NCBI GenBank assembly: GCA_965213935.1
Contig: CBDCAO010000010.1
Location: forward strand, 434,001 to 498,000
Reading direction: 5' to 3'
DNA from: Bin52 sp965213935
Lineage (GTDB): Bacteria > Pseudomonadota > Alphaproteobacteria > Thalassobaculales > Thalassobaculaceae
Length of the DNA stretch: 64,000 bases
The notes under the pieces were generated by a model. The model saw nothing but the letters and a program-made list of their open reading frames with translations, made no database searches and was not told the DNA's origin. Both the position numbers and the translations under genes were made by a program. The stretch's first letter is position 1. Each line of letters opens with the position of its first letter. Positions 44,461 through 52,497 of the stretch are shown here, piece after piece.

Positions 44461-45122
44461 AGGATCTCCAGAATTCGACGGCGGATAGGCTCTATCTTGA
44501 GCAGTTCAGATAGTAGGAACTCAACGTTGTCGGGGCCATCGGCGCGGCGCGCCTCAACAATGGAGTCATAGTCGATTTCAAGGAGATCGCAGAACTCACG
44601 CCCCGTCATCGCTTCATCTAGCGAGATACGCCGTTTGAAGCCGTTCCATATCGCTTGTCGGTCATTCTGATTGAAAGCGCAGAAATGCGCTTGGAACCGA
44701 TACTGAATGTGCGGGGCATTGCGCTCGATGAAGCCGTGCATAGCCTGTCGTTCGGCACTGGCCTTCTTAGTGTCGAATACGTGGCCGTCCTTTAACTCGA
44801 CGATATGGCACGTCTGCACGCCGCCACGACGCTTGAAGACCATGAAGTCGGGCTCCGAACCGGCGAAGTCCAGAGTGGCGCTCAGCTTGATCTGCTTCTT
44901 GCGGGCTAGCAATACCCCTTCCTGCATTATCTCCTGTTCGAAGAAAGCATCAAGATCCGGGATGTTCGGGACCGCATCCACGATCATTGCTTCGAGCTCT
45001 GAGCCGGACGCAATTACGGCAGACTGAATCTTGCTGGCCAGTGCGCCAAGCTCGGCGTTGCCGAAAATGCGCTCGTACGAGCCGGAGGTGTTCTTGGGAT
45101 TAGCGTTTCTCAGGCGTGCCAT
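44454..45122 (-). CDS. Type II restriction endonuclease, PD-(D/E)XK type (transposon cargo)
   Basis: A 222-residue protein with a PD-(D/E)XK nuclease core: EPDFMVFKRRGG supplies the PD and HIVELKDGHVF the ExK (ELK) on the next strand, after an N-terminal helical region. It starts four bases after the methyltransferase stop, so the two form a restriction-modification pair. Recognition sequence unknown. Its stop codon is in the terminal inverted repeat of the transposon, so it fills the element to its very end. A non-restriction nuclease role is less likely given the pairing. Confidence 0.78.
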   Translation of the reverse strand: MARLRNANPKNTSGSYERIFGNAELGALASKIQSAVIASGSELEAMIVDAVPNIPDLDAFFEQEIMQEGVLLARKKQIKLSATLDFAGSEPDFMVFKRRGGVQTCHIVELKDGHVFDTKKASAERQAMHGFIERNAPHIQYRFQAHFCAFNQNDRQAIWNGFKRRISLDEAMTGREFCDLLEIDYDSIVEARRADGPDNVEFLLSELLKIEPIRRRILEILG

Positions 45123-45126
45123 GACG

Positions 45127-45882
45127 CTACCCGTTCAGGTCGCAGCCAAGGAATGTTCGGCGGCGGTTCTTGGCAGCCTGTAGGACCGAGAACGACCCGG
45201 CTGCAGGGTCAATCACAAAATCACCTTCATGGCTCACGGCGGTCATAAGCTCACCTTGCAGATCTACCGGTTTCGTGTGCGGGTGTTCCCGCTGAGAGGC
45301 TGTCTCCTGAACGACATCGGGAATGTTGTGAATCTTCCAAACGCCTTTCGCCTTGCGTGGCTGCTTCTGCAACACGACACAATATTCACCCCGACGCCGG
45401 GTGCGGTAGCCCATGCCAAATGTGCCTTTGTCCCACGTCACCAGATCGACAATGTCCAGGCTCGTTCCGTCGAACCACGGGCGCACGCCCTGACATAAGT
45501 GGAACTTGTCAACCCACAGGAACATATGGCCGGAAGGGATCAGGGCGCGATCGATCCCGCGCACGAACTTGGCAATCACATCATTCGGCATTTGCTCCAA
45601 GGCGGAGCGCCTCTTCCCGCGCCCCTTGCCTTCATTCCCGTAGGCTAGCTTTTCGAGAACACCGCGATATTGCGGGTCAAGAAAGGCTACAGGGATCGCG
45701 CCGGCCGGAAGTAGAGACAGAAACTCAAGTCCGTCCATCTTGATCCGGGTGTTGGGTTTCAGCGCGGGAGGCAACGCAAGGGGCGGCGCATGAACTGTGC
45801 GCTGGCCGGAGAACACCGTCGTGGTGAGCGTGTCCATCGTAGTATCGATAGGCTCGATAAGCTGTTGAGCTTTGCGAGGCAT
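45127..45882 (-). CDS. Beta-class site-specific DNA methyltransferase (transposon cargo)
   Basis: A 251-residue methyltransferase with catalytic motif IV as FLDPQYRG (near residue 67) ahead of AdoMet motif I DPAAGSFSVLQ (near residue 227), the order of beta-class N6-adenine or N4-cytosine enzymes. It is full length and closely similar to the interrupted host copy on both sides of the element: N-termini share IPVAFLDPQYRGVLEKLAYG and C-termini share DLVTWDKGTFGMGYRTRRR. It should protect DNA from the adjacent nuclease. Confidence 0.88.
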   Translation of the reverse strand: MPRKAQQLIEPIDTTMDTLTTTVFSGQRTVHAPPLALPPALKPNTRIKMDGLEFLSLLPAGAIPVAFLDPQYRGVLEKLAYGNEGKGRGKRRSALEQMPNDVIAKFVRGIDRALIPSGHMFLWVDKFHLCQGVRPWFDGTSLDIVDLVTWDKGTFGMGYRTRRRGEYCVVLQKQPRKAKGVWKIHNIPDVVQETASQREHPHTKPVDLQGELMTAVSHEGDFVIDPAAGSFSVLQAAKNRRRTFLGCDLNG

Positions 45883-45891
45883 GGCGCTTTC

Positions 45892-46827
45892 CTAGTTCGC
45901 TGTAAGGGCCTTGTAGCCCAGCACACCATCAGCGTTGCGTAGGCTCTGTTCGATATGGGCCATCGTGTCCCATCGACGCCGATTGTGGCGGGTCGCAAAT
46001 TCGTCCACATAGCGGGACAAATGCTTGGCGCTGAAATGGTGAAACGTCCCAACGTAGCCGCGTTTCAGGCGCGCCCAGAAGGACTCGATATCATTCGTGT
46101 GCGCCATGTCTCGGACATATTCGCCGACCGAATGTTCGTTGGCTTCATGCTGGTATTCGCCCATCCCGCGATATGCTCTGTGGCCGTCTGTGTGCAATGT
46201 CGATCCGGGCATGACCTCGGAATGGACTGCGCTTTGCAGATGAGCCGCATCGGTCCCAACAACTGGGCAAGCCTTGACGCGACCGGATTTGTGCTCCCGC
46301 ATTCCAACAACTGGAATGTTGTCAACCGGCCCGCGTCCGGCCCGCAACTTCTTGCTCGCGTGCTTGTTGCGCTCGCGCCCACCGACGTAAGTCTCGTCAA
46401 CCTCGACCTCGCCAGCCATGGGATCGCCAACACCGGATTTGTTGGGCCACGTTTCCCGGATACGCTGCGCCAGATACCACGCGGTTTTCTGTGTACAACC
46501 CAATTCGCGTGCCATCTGACAGCTTGAAATGAATTTCTTGGCGACGACCATGTGATAGATCGCGTACAGGCATTTGCGCGGCGACAGGTTGGCCGAATGA
46601 AATACCGTCCCGGTCGTGACCGAGAAGTGCTTCCGACAATCCTTACAACGGTAGGGCTGCGGCTTCTCGTTCGCAATCCGGCTGATCCGGCGGCTCCCGC
46701 AGTGTGCGCAAATCGGCTCATCGCCCCAACGCATCCGCTCGATATGTTCCCGCGCATCTTTGTCGGTCGGGAAGCGCGCCATGAAATCCCACGCGCTCAC
46801 AAATTCCGGTTTGCCATTCTTACTCAT
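45892..46827 (-). CDS. IS1595-family (ISXO2-like) transposase
   Basis: A 311-residue transposase. The N-terminus has a zinc ribbon (CAHCGSRRIS and YRCKDCRKHFSVTTGTVF), a helix-turn-helix follows, and the catalytic domain contains VEVDETYVGGRER (first Asp), LHTDGHRAYRGM (second Asp) and HTNDIESFWARLKRGY with the Asn/Glu of the DDN/DDE site. The chosen ATG at 46827 begins MSKNGKPEF, typical of the family; in-frame codons upstream are not conserved. It reads as intact and may be active. Confidence 0.92.
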   Translation of the reverse strand: MSKNGKPEFVSAWDFMARFPTDKDAREHIERMRWGDEPICAHCGSRRISRIANEKPQPYRCKDCRKHFSVTTGTVFHSANLSPRKCLYAIYHMVVAKKFISSCQMARELGCTQKTAWYLAQRIRETWPNKSGVGDPMAGEVEVDETYVGGRERNKHASKKLRAGRGPVDNIPVVGMREHKSGRVKACPVVGTDAAHLQSAVHSEVMPGSTLHTDGHRAYRGMGEYQHEANEHSVGEYVRDMAHTNDIESFWARLKRGYVGTFHHFSAKHLSRYVDEFATRHNRRRWDTMAHIEQSLRNADGVLGYKALTAN

Positions 46828-46921
46828 CACGCATCCCCTTGCCATGGCTAGAAATATAGGCATTTGAGAGCGATATATCAATGGGCGATAAATCCTTATT
46901 TATCAATGAGTTTGATCGGTT

Positions 46922-46946
46922 CTGGCTAAAATCGTATATCAAGTTC
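46922..46946 (-). repeat. Transposon terminal inverted repeat, right
   Basis: Read inward on the minus strand it is GAACTTG followed by ATATACGATTTTAGCCA. The 17-base core matches the left end except for one base; the outermost 7-8 bases agree poorly, so the exact edge is uncertain by one or two bases. Confidence 0.82.
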
Positions 46947-46954
46947 CCTTCCTT
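46947..46954. repeat. Target-site duplication, right copy (degenerate)
   Basis: CCTTCCTT, the partner of CCCTCATT at 44428-44435 (six of eight). On the minus strand it codes for the Lys/Asn-Glu-Gly triplet found on both sides of the insertion. Confidence 0.65.
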
Positions 46955-47200
46955 GCCGTAGGCCAGTTTCTCGAGAACGCCGCGGTACTGCGGATCGAGG
47001 AACGCAACCGGAATGGTGCCGGCCGGGAGCATGGACAGGAACGACAGTCCGTCCATCTTCAACCGGGTATTGGGGACGAGGGCCTCGGGCAGGGCCAGTT
47101 CCGGAGCGCGGACGGTGCGGTTTGCCGAGTAGACCGTTCTGGAGCGGGCCTGGCCAGGTTCGTCGACAGGGTCGCGAACCGCGTCATCGTTGCTCGGCAT
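46947..47200 (-). pseudogene. DNA methyltransferase, N-terminal part (interrupted by transposon)
   Basis: Eighty-four codons of the same methyltransferase whose C-terminal part is at 43926-44435. It starts MPSNDDAV and carries the catalytic IPVAFLDPQYRGVLEKLAYG stretch, then enters the transposon right after the KEG codons, which reappear as NEG on the far side. The reading frame continues a few codons into the transposon (NLIYDFSQ) and is then meaningless. High GC content matches the host genome, not the transposon. Confidence 0.88.
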
Positions 47201-47817
47201 TGCATCTCTCCAGTCGGCACCGGACAGACCGGTGTCGCGGGTCCAGCCCGCGGGCGGCGATTACAGGACACAGAGGTCCGGGGAACGCCAACGGCAGGGA
47301 CCCGGGCTGTTCGTCGCTGCGGGTCTTCATGGTCCTGACCGTCGGAAACCCGGGGAGGTCCGGAGAACGGGACACCAGGCCGGGGCACTCCGCCGGGGCA
47401 TCAGTGAGACCGCCATCCCGGAGCTTGTTTCCGCCGGTCCGGATGTGGCCACGCACGCCATCGACGCCGGGGTTGATCACGAATGCACACGATGGCTCAC
47501 GGTCCGCTCCCGCGCCCCGGAGCAGACCGACATGCAGCGCGTGTTCGCATTACCGGAACTTCCCTGACCTGATTGAGGCGCCCGCAGGACTCGATCGCAG
47601 CCTGAGCGCGCACGCCATGGTCGTCAATCGGAAATGGCGCAAACGGGTAACAGGGGACACCGGTTCGTCGATCTCATGCGTTTGTACGCAGTGAGCTTCG
47701 GTCCGGACGATCCGGAGTTCGCTCCCCGTGGCGTGCGAATCGCGGGACTGTCCTGCCGGCTTCAGGAATGCCATGACCCGGACGGATCGTGTGCCGGGTC
47801 CGGGGCCTCGGCCGGCT
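47201..47817. other. Intergenic region, no supportable gene
   Basis: About 620 bases of high-GC sequence between the methyltransferase remnant and the alpha/beta hydrolase. Open frames on both strands are low-complexity and show no recognisable family. It presumably includes the old methyltransferase promoter. Confidence 0.4.
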
Positions 47818-48738
47818 TCACCCCCGTTGATCGACCGGAGTGCCGCGCATCCAACCGCCGAGGACCGCCCGGACTGCGGTGACGAAAGCCATGGGCTGGT
47901 CAAGGGTGAGGTGGTGGCGTGCCTCGGGTATGCCGATCACCGGTGCGTGCTCTCCCATCAGGGTTCGCATGAAGGTGATGACCTGCGGGGTGACGAGCGC
48001 ACTGTCGTCTCCGTGGACCAGCGCGACCGGGCAGCCGGCGCCGGCGAGATAGGAGTCGTAGGGCTCGGCGAAACGGCGGTGATGCATGGCGCGCGGGTCG
48101 AACTTCCATGTCCATCCCTCGGGGTGGCGCATGAGTGAGGTCCGGGCGATGTGTTCGACCAGGAACTCGTTGTCGCATGGCTGTTCCGGCAGCAGCCGGA
48201 AGCGGGCAAGGGCGGTCTCGAAGTCCGGATAGATGCGCCGGGTGCCCATGCGCCGGGGCCGGCGGCGCGCCCGTTCCTCCGCGGACCGGACCGGGGAGTC
48301 GGCAAGGATGAGGCCGCGAAGGGCATCGGGGTAGAGGTGGGCAAGCCGGGTGAGCGTGATCCCCCCGAAACTGTGGCCCACCGCCCAGGCGCACGGCCCG
48401 AGGCCGGCATCCTCGATCACCGCCAGCAGTTCGGCCGCCCTGATGTCGGCGTCGTAGAACGGGCGGGCGCCGCTGTCGCCCATCCCCGACAGGTCCGGCG
48501 CCACCACCCGGAAGCGATCGGTGAAGAAAGGCGCAAGGAAACTCCACCAGTGCGCATGGCCTCCGCCGCCGTGAACCAGCAGCAGCCCGTCCGCGCCATC
48601 GGGTCCGTTCCACGACAGGTAGTGGATCGGGCAGCCGTCGGAGAATACCGTGCGGCTGCTGCGAGGGTGTGTCACGGCCCGGACGTACCAGTCCGGGCAA
48701 CCGGAGCTCAGTGCGAACTCTTCGTCCCCGGGCTCCAT
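47818..48738 (-). CDS. Alpha/beta hydrolase fold protein
   Basis: A 306-residue hydrolase with the oxyanion-hole motif LLVHGGGGHAHWW (near residue 54), nucleophile elbow AVGHSFGGIT (Ser near residue 121), an acidic residue in LVHGDDSALV and the catalytic His in EARHHLTLDQP. Similarity is to the epoxide hydrolase/haloperoxidase/lipase-like branch, and the substrate cannot be assigned. Transcribed divergently from the rhodanese gene, with 173 bases between them. Confidence 0.85.
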   Translation of the reverse strand: MEPGDEEFALSSGCPDWYVRAVTHPRSSRTVFSDGCPIHYLSWNGPDGADGLLLVHGGGGHAHWWSFLAPFFTDRFRVVAPDLSGMGDSGARPFYDADIRAAELLAVIEDAGLGPCAWAVGHSFGGITLTRLAHLYPDALRGLILADSPVRSAEERARRRPRRMGTRRIYPDFETALARFRLLPEQPCDNEFLVEHIARTSLMRHPEGWTWKFDPRAMHHRRFAEPYDSYLAGAGCPVALVHGDDSALVTPQVITFMRTLMGEHAPVIGIPEARHHLTLDQPMAFVTAVRAVLGGWMRGTPVDQRG

Positions 48739-48911
48739 CAGATCCTCGCATGCGGGTGGTCGCTGGAGTTCGCGTCATACAGATGTATCTCGGTTGCGGC
48801 AAACCGGAGACGGGGCGCCGGCGCGAAGTCGCTGGGGAACTCAAGTGACTGGACATGCGGGGCCGGTTCGTACAGGGATTGGGTCGGGCAGGAGACACGG
48901 GAGCGGGTGCG

Positions 48912-49310
48912 ATGGTGCAGCTGAAGATGGGCGTCATGGAAATGGTCGAGGCGGCACGCGGCGAAATCGAGGAGGTCGAGCCGGCCGATGCCATCCGCGA
49001 GGCGGGCGATCCCGATACCCTGGTCATCGACATCCGCGACGTTCGCGAACGCCGGCGCGACGGGTACATCCCGGACAGCTTTCATTGTCCGCGCGGCATG
49101 GTCGAGTTCTGGATCGATCCGGACAGTCCCTACTTCAAGCCGGTGTTCGACGAGAAGAAGCGGTTCCTGTTCCACTGTGCCGCCGACTGGCGTTCCGCAC
49201 TCACCGTGCAGACCGTAAACCGCATGGGGCTTGCCGGTGCCGCGCACGTGAAGGGCGGGCTCAAGGGATGGCGCGAGGCAGGCGGACCGGTCGTCACGGA
49301 TGAACAGTAG
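48912..49310 (+). CDS. Rhodanese-like domain protein
   Basis: A 132-residue protein with one rhodanese domain. DTLVIDIRDVRERRR marks the first strand, and the active loop is FHCAADWRSAL (Cys near residue 98). The longer CxxxxRS loop is of the kind seen in many sulfurtransferases of this group. An in-frame extension of 19 codons exists upstream, but GGGAGCGGG lies just before the chosen ATG. It overlaps the flavoprotein gene by 11 bases and is probably co-transcribed with it. Confidence 0.82.
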   Translation: MVQLKMGVMEMVEAARGEIEEVEPADAIREAGDPDTLVIDIRDVRERRRDGYIPDSFHCPRGMVEFWIDPDSPYFKPVFDEKKRFLFHCAADWRSALTVQTVNRMGLAGAAHVKGGLKGWREAGGPVVTDEQ

Positions 49311-50502
49311 TTTCCATACCGAACGGGTTGTCGCGACCGGGAAGCCCGACCAGGAACTCGAAGCGATCCGCGATCTCGGACCGGCGATCACCGGCGCTCA
49401 CGCGCGGATCGACGCCGGGCGCGAACTGCCCGCCGACCTGCTGGAGACCCTGCACCGGGCCAGGCTGTGGCGTCTTGCCCTGCCGCGCACGCTGGGCGGG
49501 CGGGAATGGCCACCGCACAGGCTCGCGCGGGCAACCGAGATCATTGCTGCTGCGGATGCCAGCGTAGCGTGGTGCCTCGGCCAGGGAACCGGGTGCGCCA
49601 TGTCGGCGGCGTTCCTTGACCCCGACCCGGCACGCGAGGTGTTCGGTCCGGCCGATGCGGTGCTTGCCTGGGGAGCGGGTCAGATGGGCCGCGCCGTGGC
49701 CTCTTCCGGAGGCTACCGGGTCACGGGATCGTGGAAATTCGCCAGCGGCGGCAAGCATGCGACCTGGATCGGAGGCCACTGCAAGGTGTTCGAGGCCGAC
49801 GGCAGTCCACGGCTCGATCACCGCGGCCGGCACGCCGACCGCACCGCGCTGTTTCCGCGCGAGGTCGCCGACATTCACGATGACTGGTACGTCATGGGGC
49901 TGAAGGGTACGCGCAGCGAGGGATACACCGTCACCGACCTGTTCGTTCCCGACCGGCTCACGCTCGACCGTGACAACCCGGCGGAATGCCGGTCGTCTGC
50001 GCCGCTCTACCTGTTTCCGACCACCCTGGTGTACGCAGCGTGCTTCTCCGGTGTCGCGCTCGGGATCACCCGCGGGATGCTGGATGATCTCGCCACCCTC
50101 GCCGGAGCCAAGACCCAGCGCTCGGCGAGAACATCGATGCGTAACAGCCCGGTGTTCCAGACGAGGATCGCCGAACTCGAGGCGCGCTACGGGGCCGCAC
50201 GCAGCTATCAGCAGGTCACGCTCGTCGACGTGTGGGAAACCGTGTGCCGGACCGGTGAGCTGACCTTCGATGACCGGATCCGCATCCGGCTGGCGGCAAC
50301 CCATGCCATCAGCGAGTGCACCGACGTCACGCACCAGGCCTACCGGCTGGCCGGATCGACCGCGATCTTCGAGACCGATCCGTTCGAGCGGCGGTTTCGC
50401 GACATGCATGCGGTTTCGCAGCAGATGCAGGGCCGACACAGCCATTACGAGACGGTCGGCAGGTTCATCATGGGACTGGATGCGGAGAACCCCCACCTTT
50501 AG
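49300..50502 (+). CDS. Acyl-CoA-dehydrogenase-fold flavoprotein, likely group D monooxygenase-like
   Basis: A 400-residue protein with the three-domain fold: an N-terminal helical part (ELPADLLETLHRARLWRLALP), a middle domain with YRVTGSWKFASGGKHATW, and a C-terminal four-helix bundle ending QMQGRHSHYETVGRFIMG. The C-terminal half matches the acyl-CoA dehydrogenase type-2 domain of flavin-dependent monooxygenases (HpaB/DszC/PHAH-like), and I see no catalytic Glu of true acyl-CoA dehydrogenases. It may oxygenate an aromatic or sulfur compound with FMNH2 supplied elsewhere. A small ABM monooxygenase gene follows. Confidence 0.75.
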   Translation: MNSSFHTERVVATGKPDQELEAIRDLGPAITGAHARIDAGRELPADLLETLHRARLWRLALPRTLGGREWPPHRLARATEIIAAADASVAWCLGQGTGCAMSAAFLDPDPAREVFGPADAVLAWGAGQMGRAVASSGGYRVTGSWKFASGGKHATWIGGHCKVFEADGSPRLDHRGRHADRTALFPREVADIHDDWYVMGLKGTRSEGYTVTDLFVPDRLTLDRDNPAECRSSAPLYLFPTTLVYAACFSGVALGITRGMLDDLATLAGAKTQRSARTSMRNSPVFQTRIAELEARYGAARSYQQVTLVDVWETVCRTGELTFDDRIRIRLAATHAISECTDVTHQAYRLAGSTAIFETDPFERRFRDMHAVSQQMQGRHSHYETVGRFIMGLDAENPHL

Positions 50503-50564
50503 GGGTGCAGGCCATCAGACCGCTGCCCGGAGGCCCGGGCGGCGCATCAGGGGAGAAAGACCGG

Positions 50565-50876
50565 ATGTCACGTGTTCATGTAATCGCCGTCATCACTGCA
50601 AAGCCTGGCAAGCGGGACGAGGTGCTTGCCAATTTCCAGGCCAACGTTCCGGCGGTGCACGCCGAGGACGGCTGCATCGAGTACGGCGCCGTGGTCGACA
50701 GTGCCGAGGCCTCCTTTGCCGCTCCCTACGGGCCAGACACCTTCGTTGTGATCGAGAAATGGGCCAGCCTGGACCACCTGAAGGCGCACGCGGCAGCACC
50801 GCACATGAAGGCCTATGCCGCGAAGAACAGTGATCTGCTCGCCGACCGGGTCATCCACGTCATGACCGACGCCTGA
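50565..50876 (+). CDS. Antibiotic biosynthesis monooxygenase (ABM) domain protein
   Basis: A 103-residue protein with a ferredoxin-like alpha/beta fold: VHVIAVITAKPGKRDEVLANF, in part, is the ABM start, followed by GCIEYGAVVDS, FVVIEKWASLDHLKAH and the ending H(M)KAYAAKNSDLLAD. Relatives such as YgiN oxidise quinols or act on polyketides without cofactors. The ATG has a GGGGAGAAAG Shine-Dalgarno. It is the third gene of a rhodanese-flavoprotein-ABM set. Confidence 0.85.
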   Translation: MSRVHVIAVITAKPGKRDEVLANFQANVPAVHAEDGCIEYGAVVDSAEASFAAPYGPDTFVVIEKWASLDHLKAHAAAPHMKAYAAKNSDLLADRVIHVMTDA

Positions 50877-51625
50877 CACCCGGTGACGGCGCTCGATCCC
50901 ACACCCGTACGATTGCACAGGGAAGGCGGCTGAGCCTCTCTTCAGCCGCACCCGGGCGAAGGGACGGCCTTCGAGGATCCGCGCACCGCCTTCCTGACCC
51001 AAGACCCGGTGCAGGCGGGGCAGTCTCATGGACATGCAGCGCGATGCGGACCGGGCGCGCGAGTATGACGTTCCCGCGACCGATACCGGCGTCGACCGTG
51101 TGGCGGGACTTCGTGACGAGCCCGGCTGTTTCGCCGCTGTCCAGTGCAGGGTCCTGGAGACAGGAGGGAACATCCCGAAAAAGCAGGTCGGTTCCTTCCT
51201 CGCCGCGTCGGCACACTCCGAATTCCGCCGCCGTGTCCGGACCCGGCCTGCTTCCAACCATCGCCCGGCGTGGAGAAGGGCCGCTCCAGCGCCGACAGGT
51301 ACCGGCGGGTCAATTCGAAGACAATGTCGACCCGGCCGAGCAGGATCCCGAGACAGGGTCGGGCCCTCTCGTCGAGCGCCGTGTCCGAAGTCCTCGGCAA
51401 TGCTGCGGACTTCGTTCCGCGGCTCTTTCGGCATCGGCACCAGACGGGGAAGCCAGGCGCCGCATCCACGCGACGGGGTCTACGGCGACATGCCCTTCGG
51501 ACGGATGCGCCGGTCCTGTCCGGGACAGAAGATCCGGCAGGACGCGAGCACCGTGCACGGACAGCCTTCGAGCGCTGGCGTCCGGTCTGGTGTGCCGCCT
51601 TTCCCCCGGCGGGGTTTGCGGGCGG
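50877..51625. other. Gene-free stretch of about 750 bases
   Basis: High-GC sequence between the ABM gene and the amidotransferase gene. Open frames on both strands are long only because stops are rare; I found no family match. One minus-strand frame has a plausible helical segment IVFELTRRYLSALERPF near 51300, but not enough to call a gene. Confidence 0.4.
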
Positions 51626-52441
51626 TCAGGTCGCAGTGCCTGCAACGGTCCGTGCGTGACCTGCTTCCGGCTGCATTCGCCGCGCCTCGGCGTGGGCCCG
51701 GGCGGCGTTGCCGAAGGCCTTGAAGATGCGCTGGTTGTGCTCGTCGATCGGACGCGGCCATTCCGGGTGCCACTGCACTCCGAGCGCAAAGCCGGGTGCG
51801 AAAACGAGACTGATTGCCTCGATCACGCCGTCGGGCGCGACGGCCTCCACCCTGATGCCCGGGCCCAGCCGGTCCAGGCCCTGGGCGTGCAGGGAGTTGA
51901 CCAGCATCCGGTTCGTGCCGGTGATCTCACGCAGCACGCCGTGCGGGGCGAGGTCGACGCTGTGCGCCGGACGGTAACGCCGCGTCTGGTCGTCCTCGTC
52001 ACGCCGCATCCGGTGATCGAACAGTTCGTCGCTCTCATGCAGACGCTGGTGCAGGCTGCCGCCGAAGGCGACGTTCATCTCCTGGATTCCGAGGCAGATG
52101 CCGAGCACCGGGATGCCACGTTCGACGCAGGCGCGGATGACCGGCAGCATGGTCGCGTCGCGGCGGGGGTCGTGCAGCGTCCCCTCGACGCTGGGTTCGC
52201 CCCGGTAGTGGTGCGGTTCGACATTGGCGGCACCGCCGGTGAGCAGCAGCCCGTCGAGGGCGTTGAGCCACGTGTCGCGGATCTCGGGGCCGGGCAGAGC
52301 CGGGAGCACCACCGGTGCACAGCCTCCGGGCTCGACCACCGCCTGCAGGTACTTCTCGGCACAGCGGTGCGATGGCCGTCCGGATTCGACCCCGCGCGAC
52401 GCGGACACTCCGACCAGGGGCGGTGATGTGGCGCTCGACAT
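51626..52441 (-). CDS. Gamma-glutamyl-gamma-aminobutyrate hydrolase-like class I amidotransferase
   Basis: A 271-residue peptidase C26/PuuD-type protein. The catalytic triad is visible: Cys116 in PVLGICLGIQ, His225 and Glu227 in VQWHPEWP; LDGLLLTGGAANVEP precedes and RRYRPAHSVDL is typical of the family. It would hydrolyse gamma-glutamyl amide bonds, such as gamma-glutamyl-GABA in putrescine breakdown. No other puu genes are nearby. The ATG at 52441 begins at the conserved PLVGVS strand, and the open frame upstream is not conserved. Confidence 0.88.
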   Translation of the reverse strand: MSSATSPPLVGVSASRGVESGRPSHRCAEKYLQAVVEPGGCAPVVLPALPGPEIRDTWLNALDGLLLTGGAANVEPHHYRGEPSVEGTLHDPRRDATMLPVIRACVERGIPVLGICLGIQEMNVAFGGSLHQRLHESDELFDHRMRRDEDDQTRRYRPAHSVDLAPHGVLREITGTNRMLVNSLHAQGLDRLGPGIRVEAVAPDGVIEAISLVFAPGFALGVQWHPEWPRPIDEHNQRIFKAFGNAARAHAEARRMQPEAGHARTVAGTAT

Positions 52442-52497
52442 GGTGCGCTCCGCAGCCAGGAGGTGAAGACCGGGGCGAAGTCTGCCATACCTGCCGG

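Larger units (their letters stand above)
44436..46946. mobile_element. IS1595-family transposon carrying a restriction-modification pair
   Basis: A 2.5-kb element bounded by imperfect inverted repeats. It contains, all on the minus strand, an IS1595-type transposase, a DNA methyltransferase and a PD-(D/E)XK nuclease. It interrupts a methyltransferase gene in frame and is flanked by a degenerate 8-base duplication. Its base composition is visibly less GC-rich than the flanks, pointing to acquisition from elsewhere. IS1595-family elements with passenger genes are known, placing them between insertion sequences and transposons. Confidence 0.85.

Noticed and set aside
49294..50496. 400-codon minus-strand frame exactly opposite the flavoprotein gene
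   Set aside because: Same length by coincidence of shared codon structure; no family features and no ribosome site.
50877..51625. Possible gene on the minus strand with a helical segment near 51300
   Set aside because: No family match, no ribosome site, and several equally open frames overlap.
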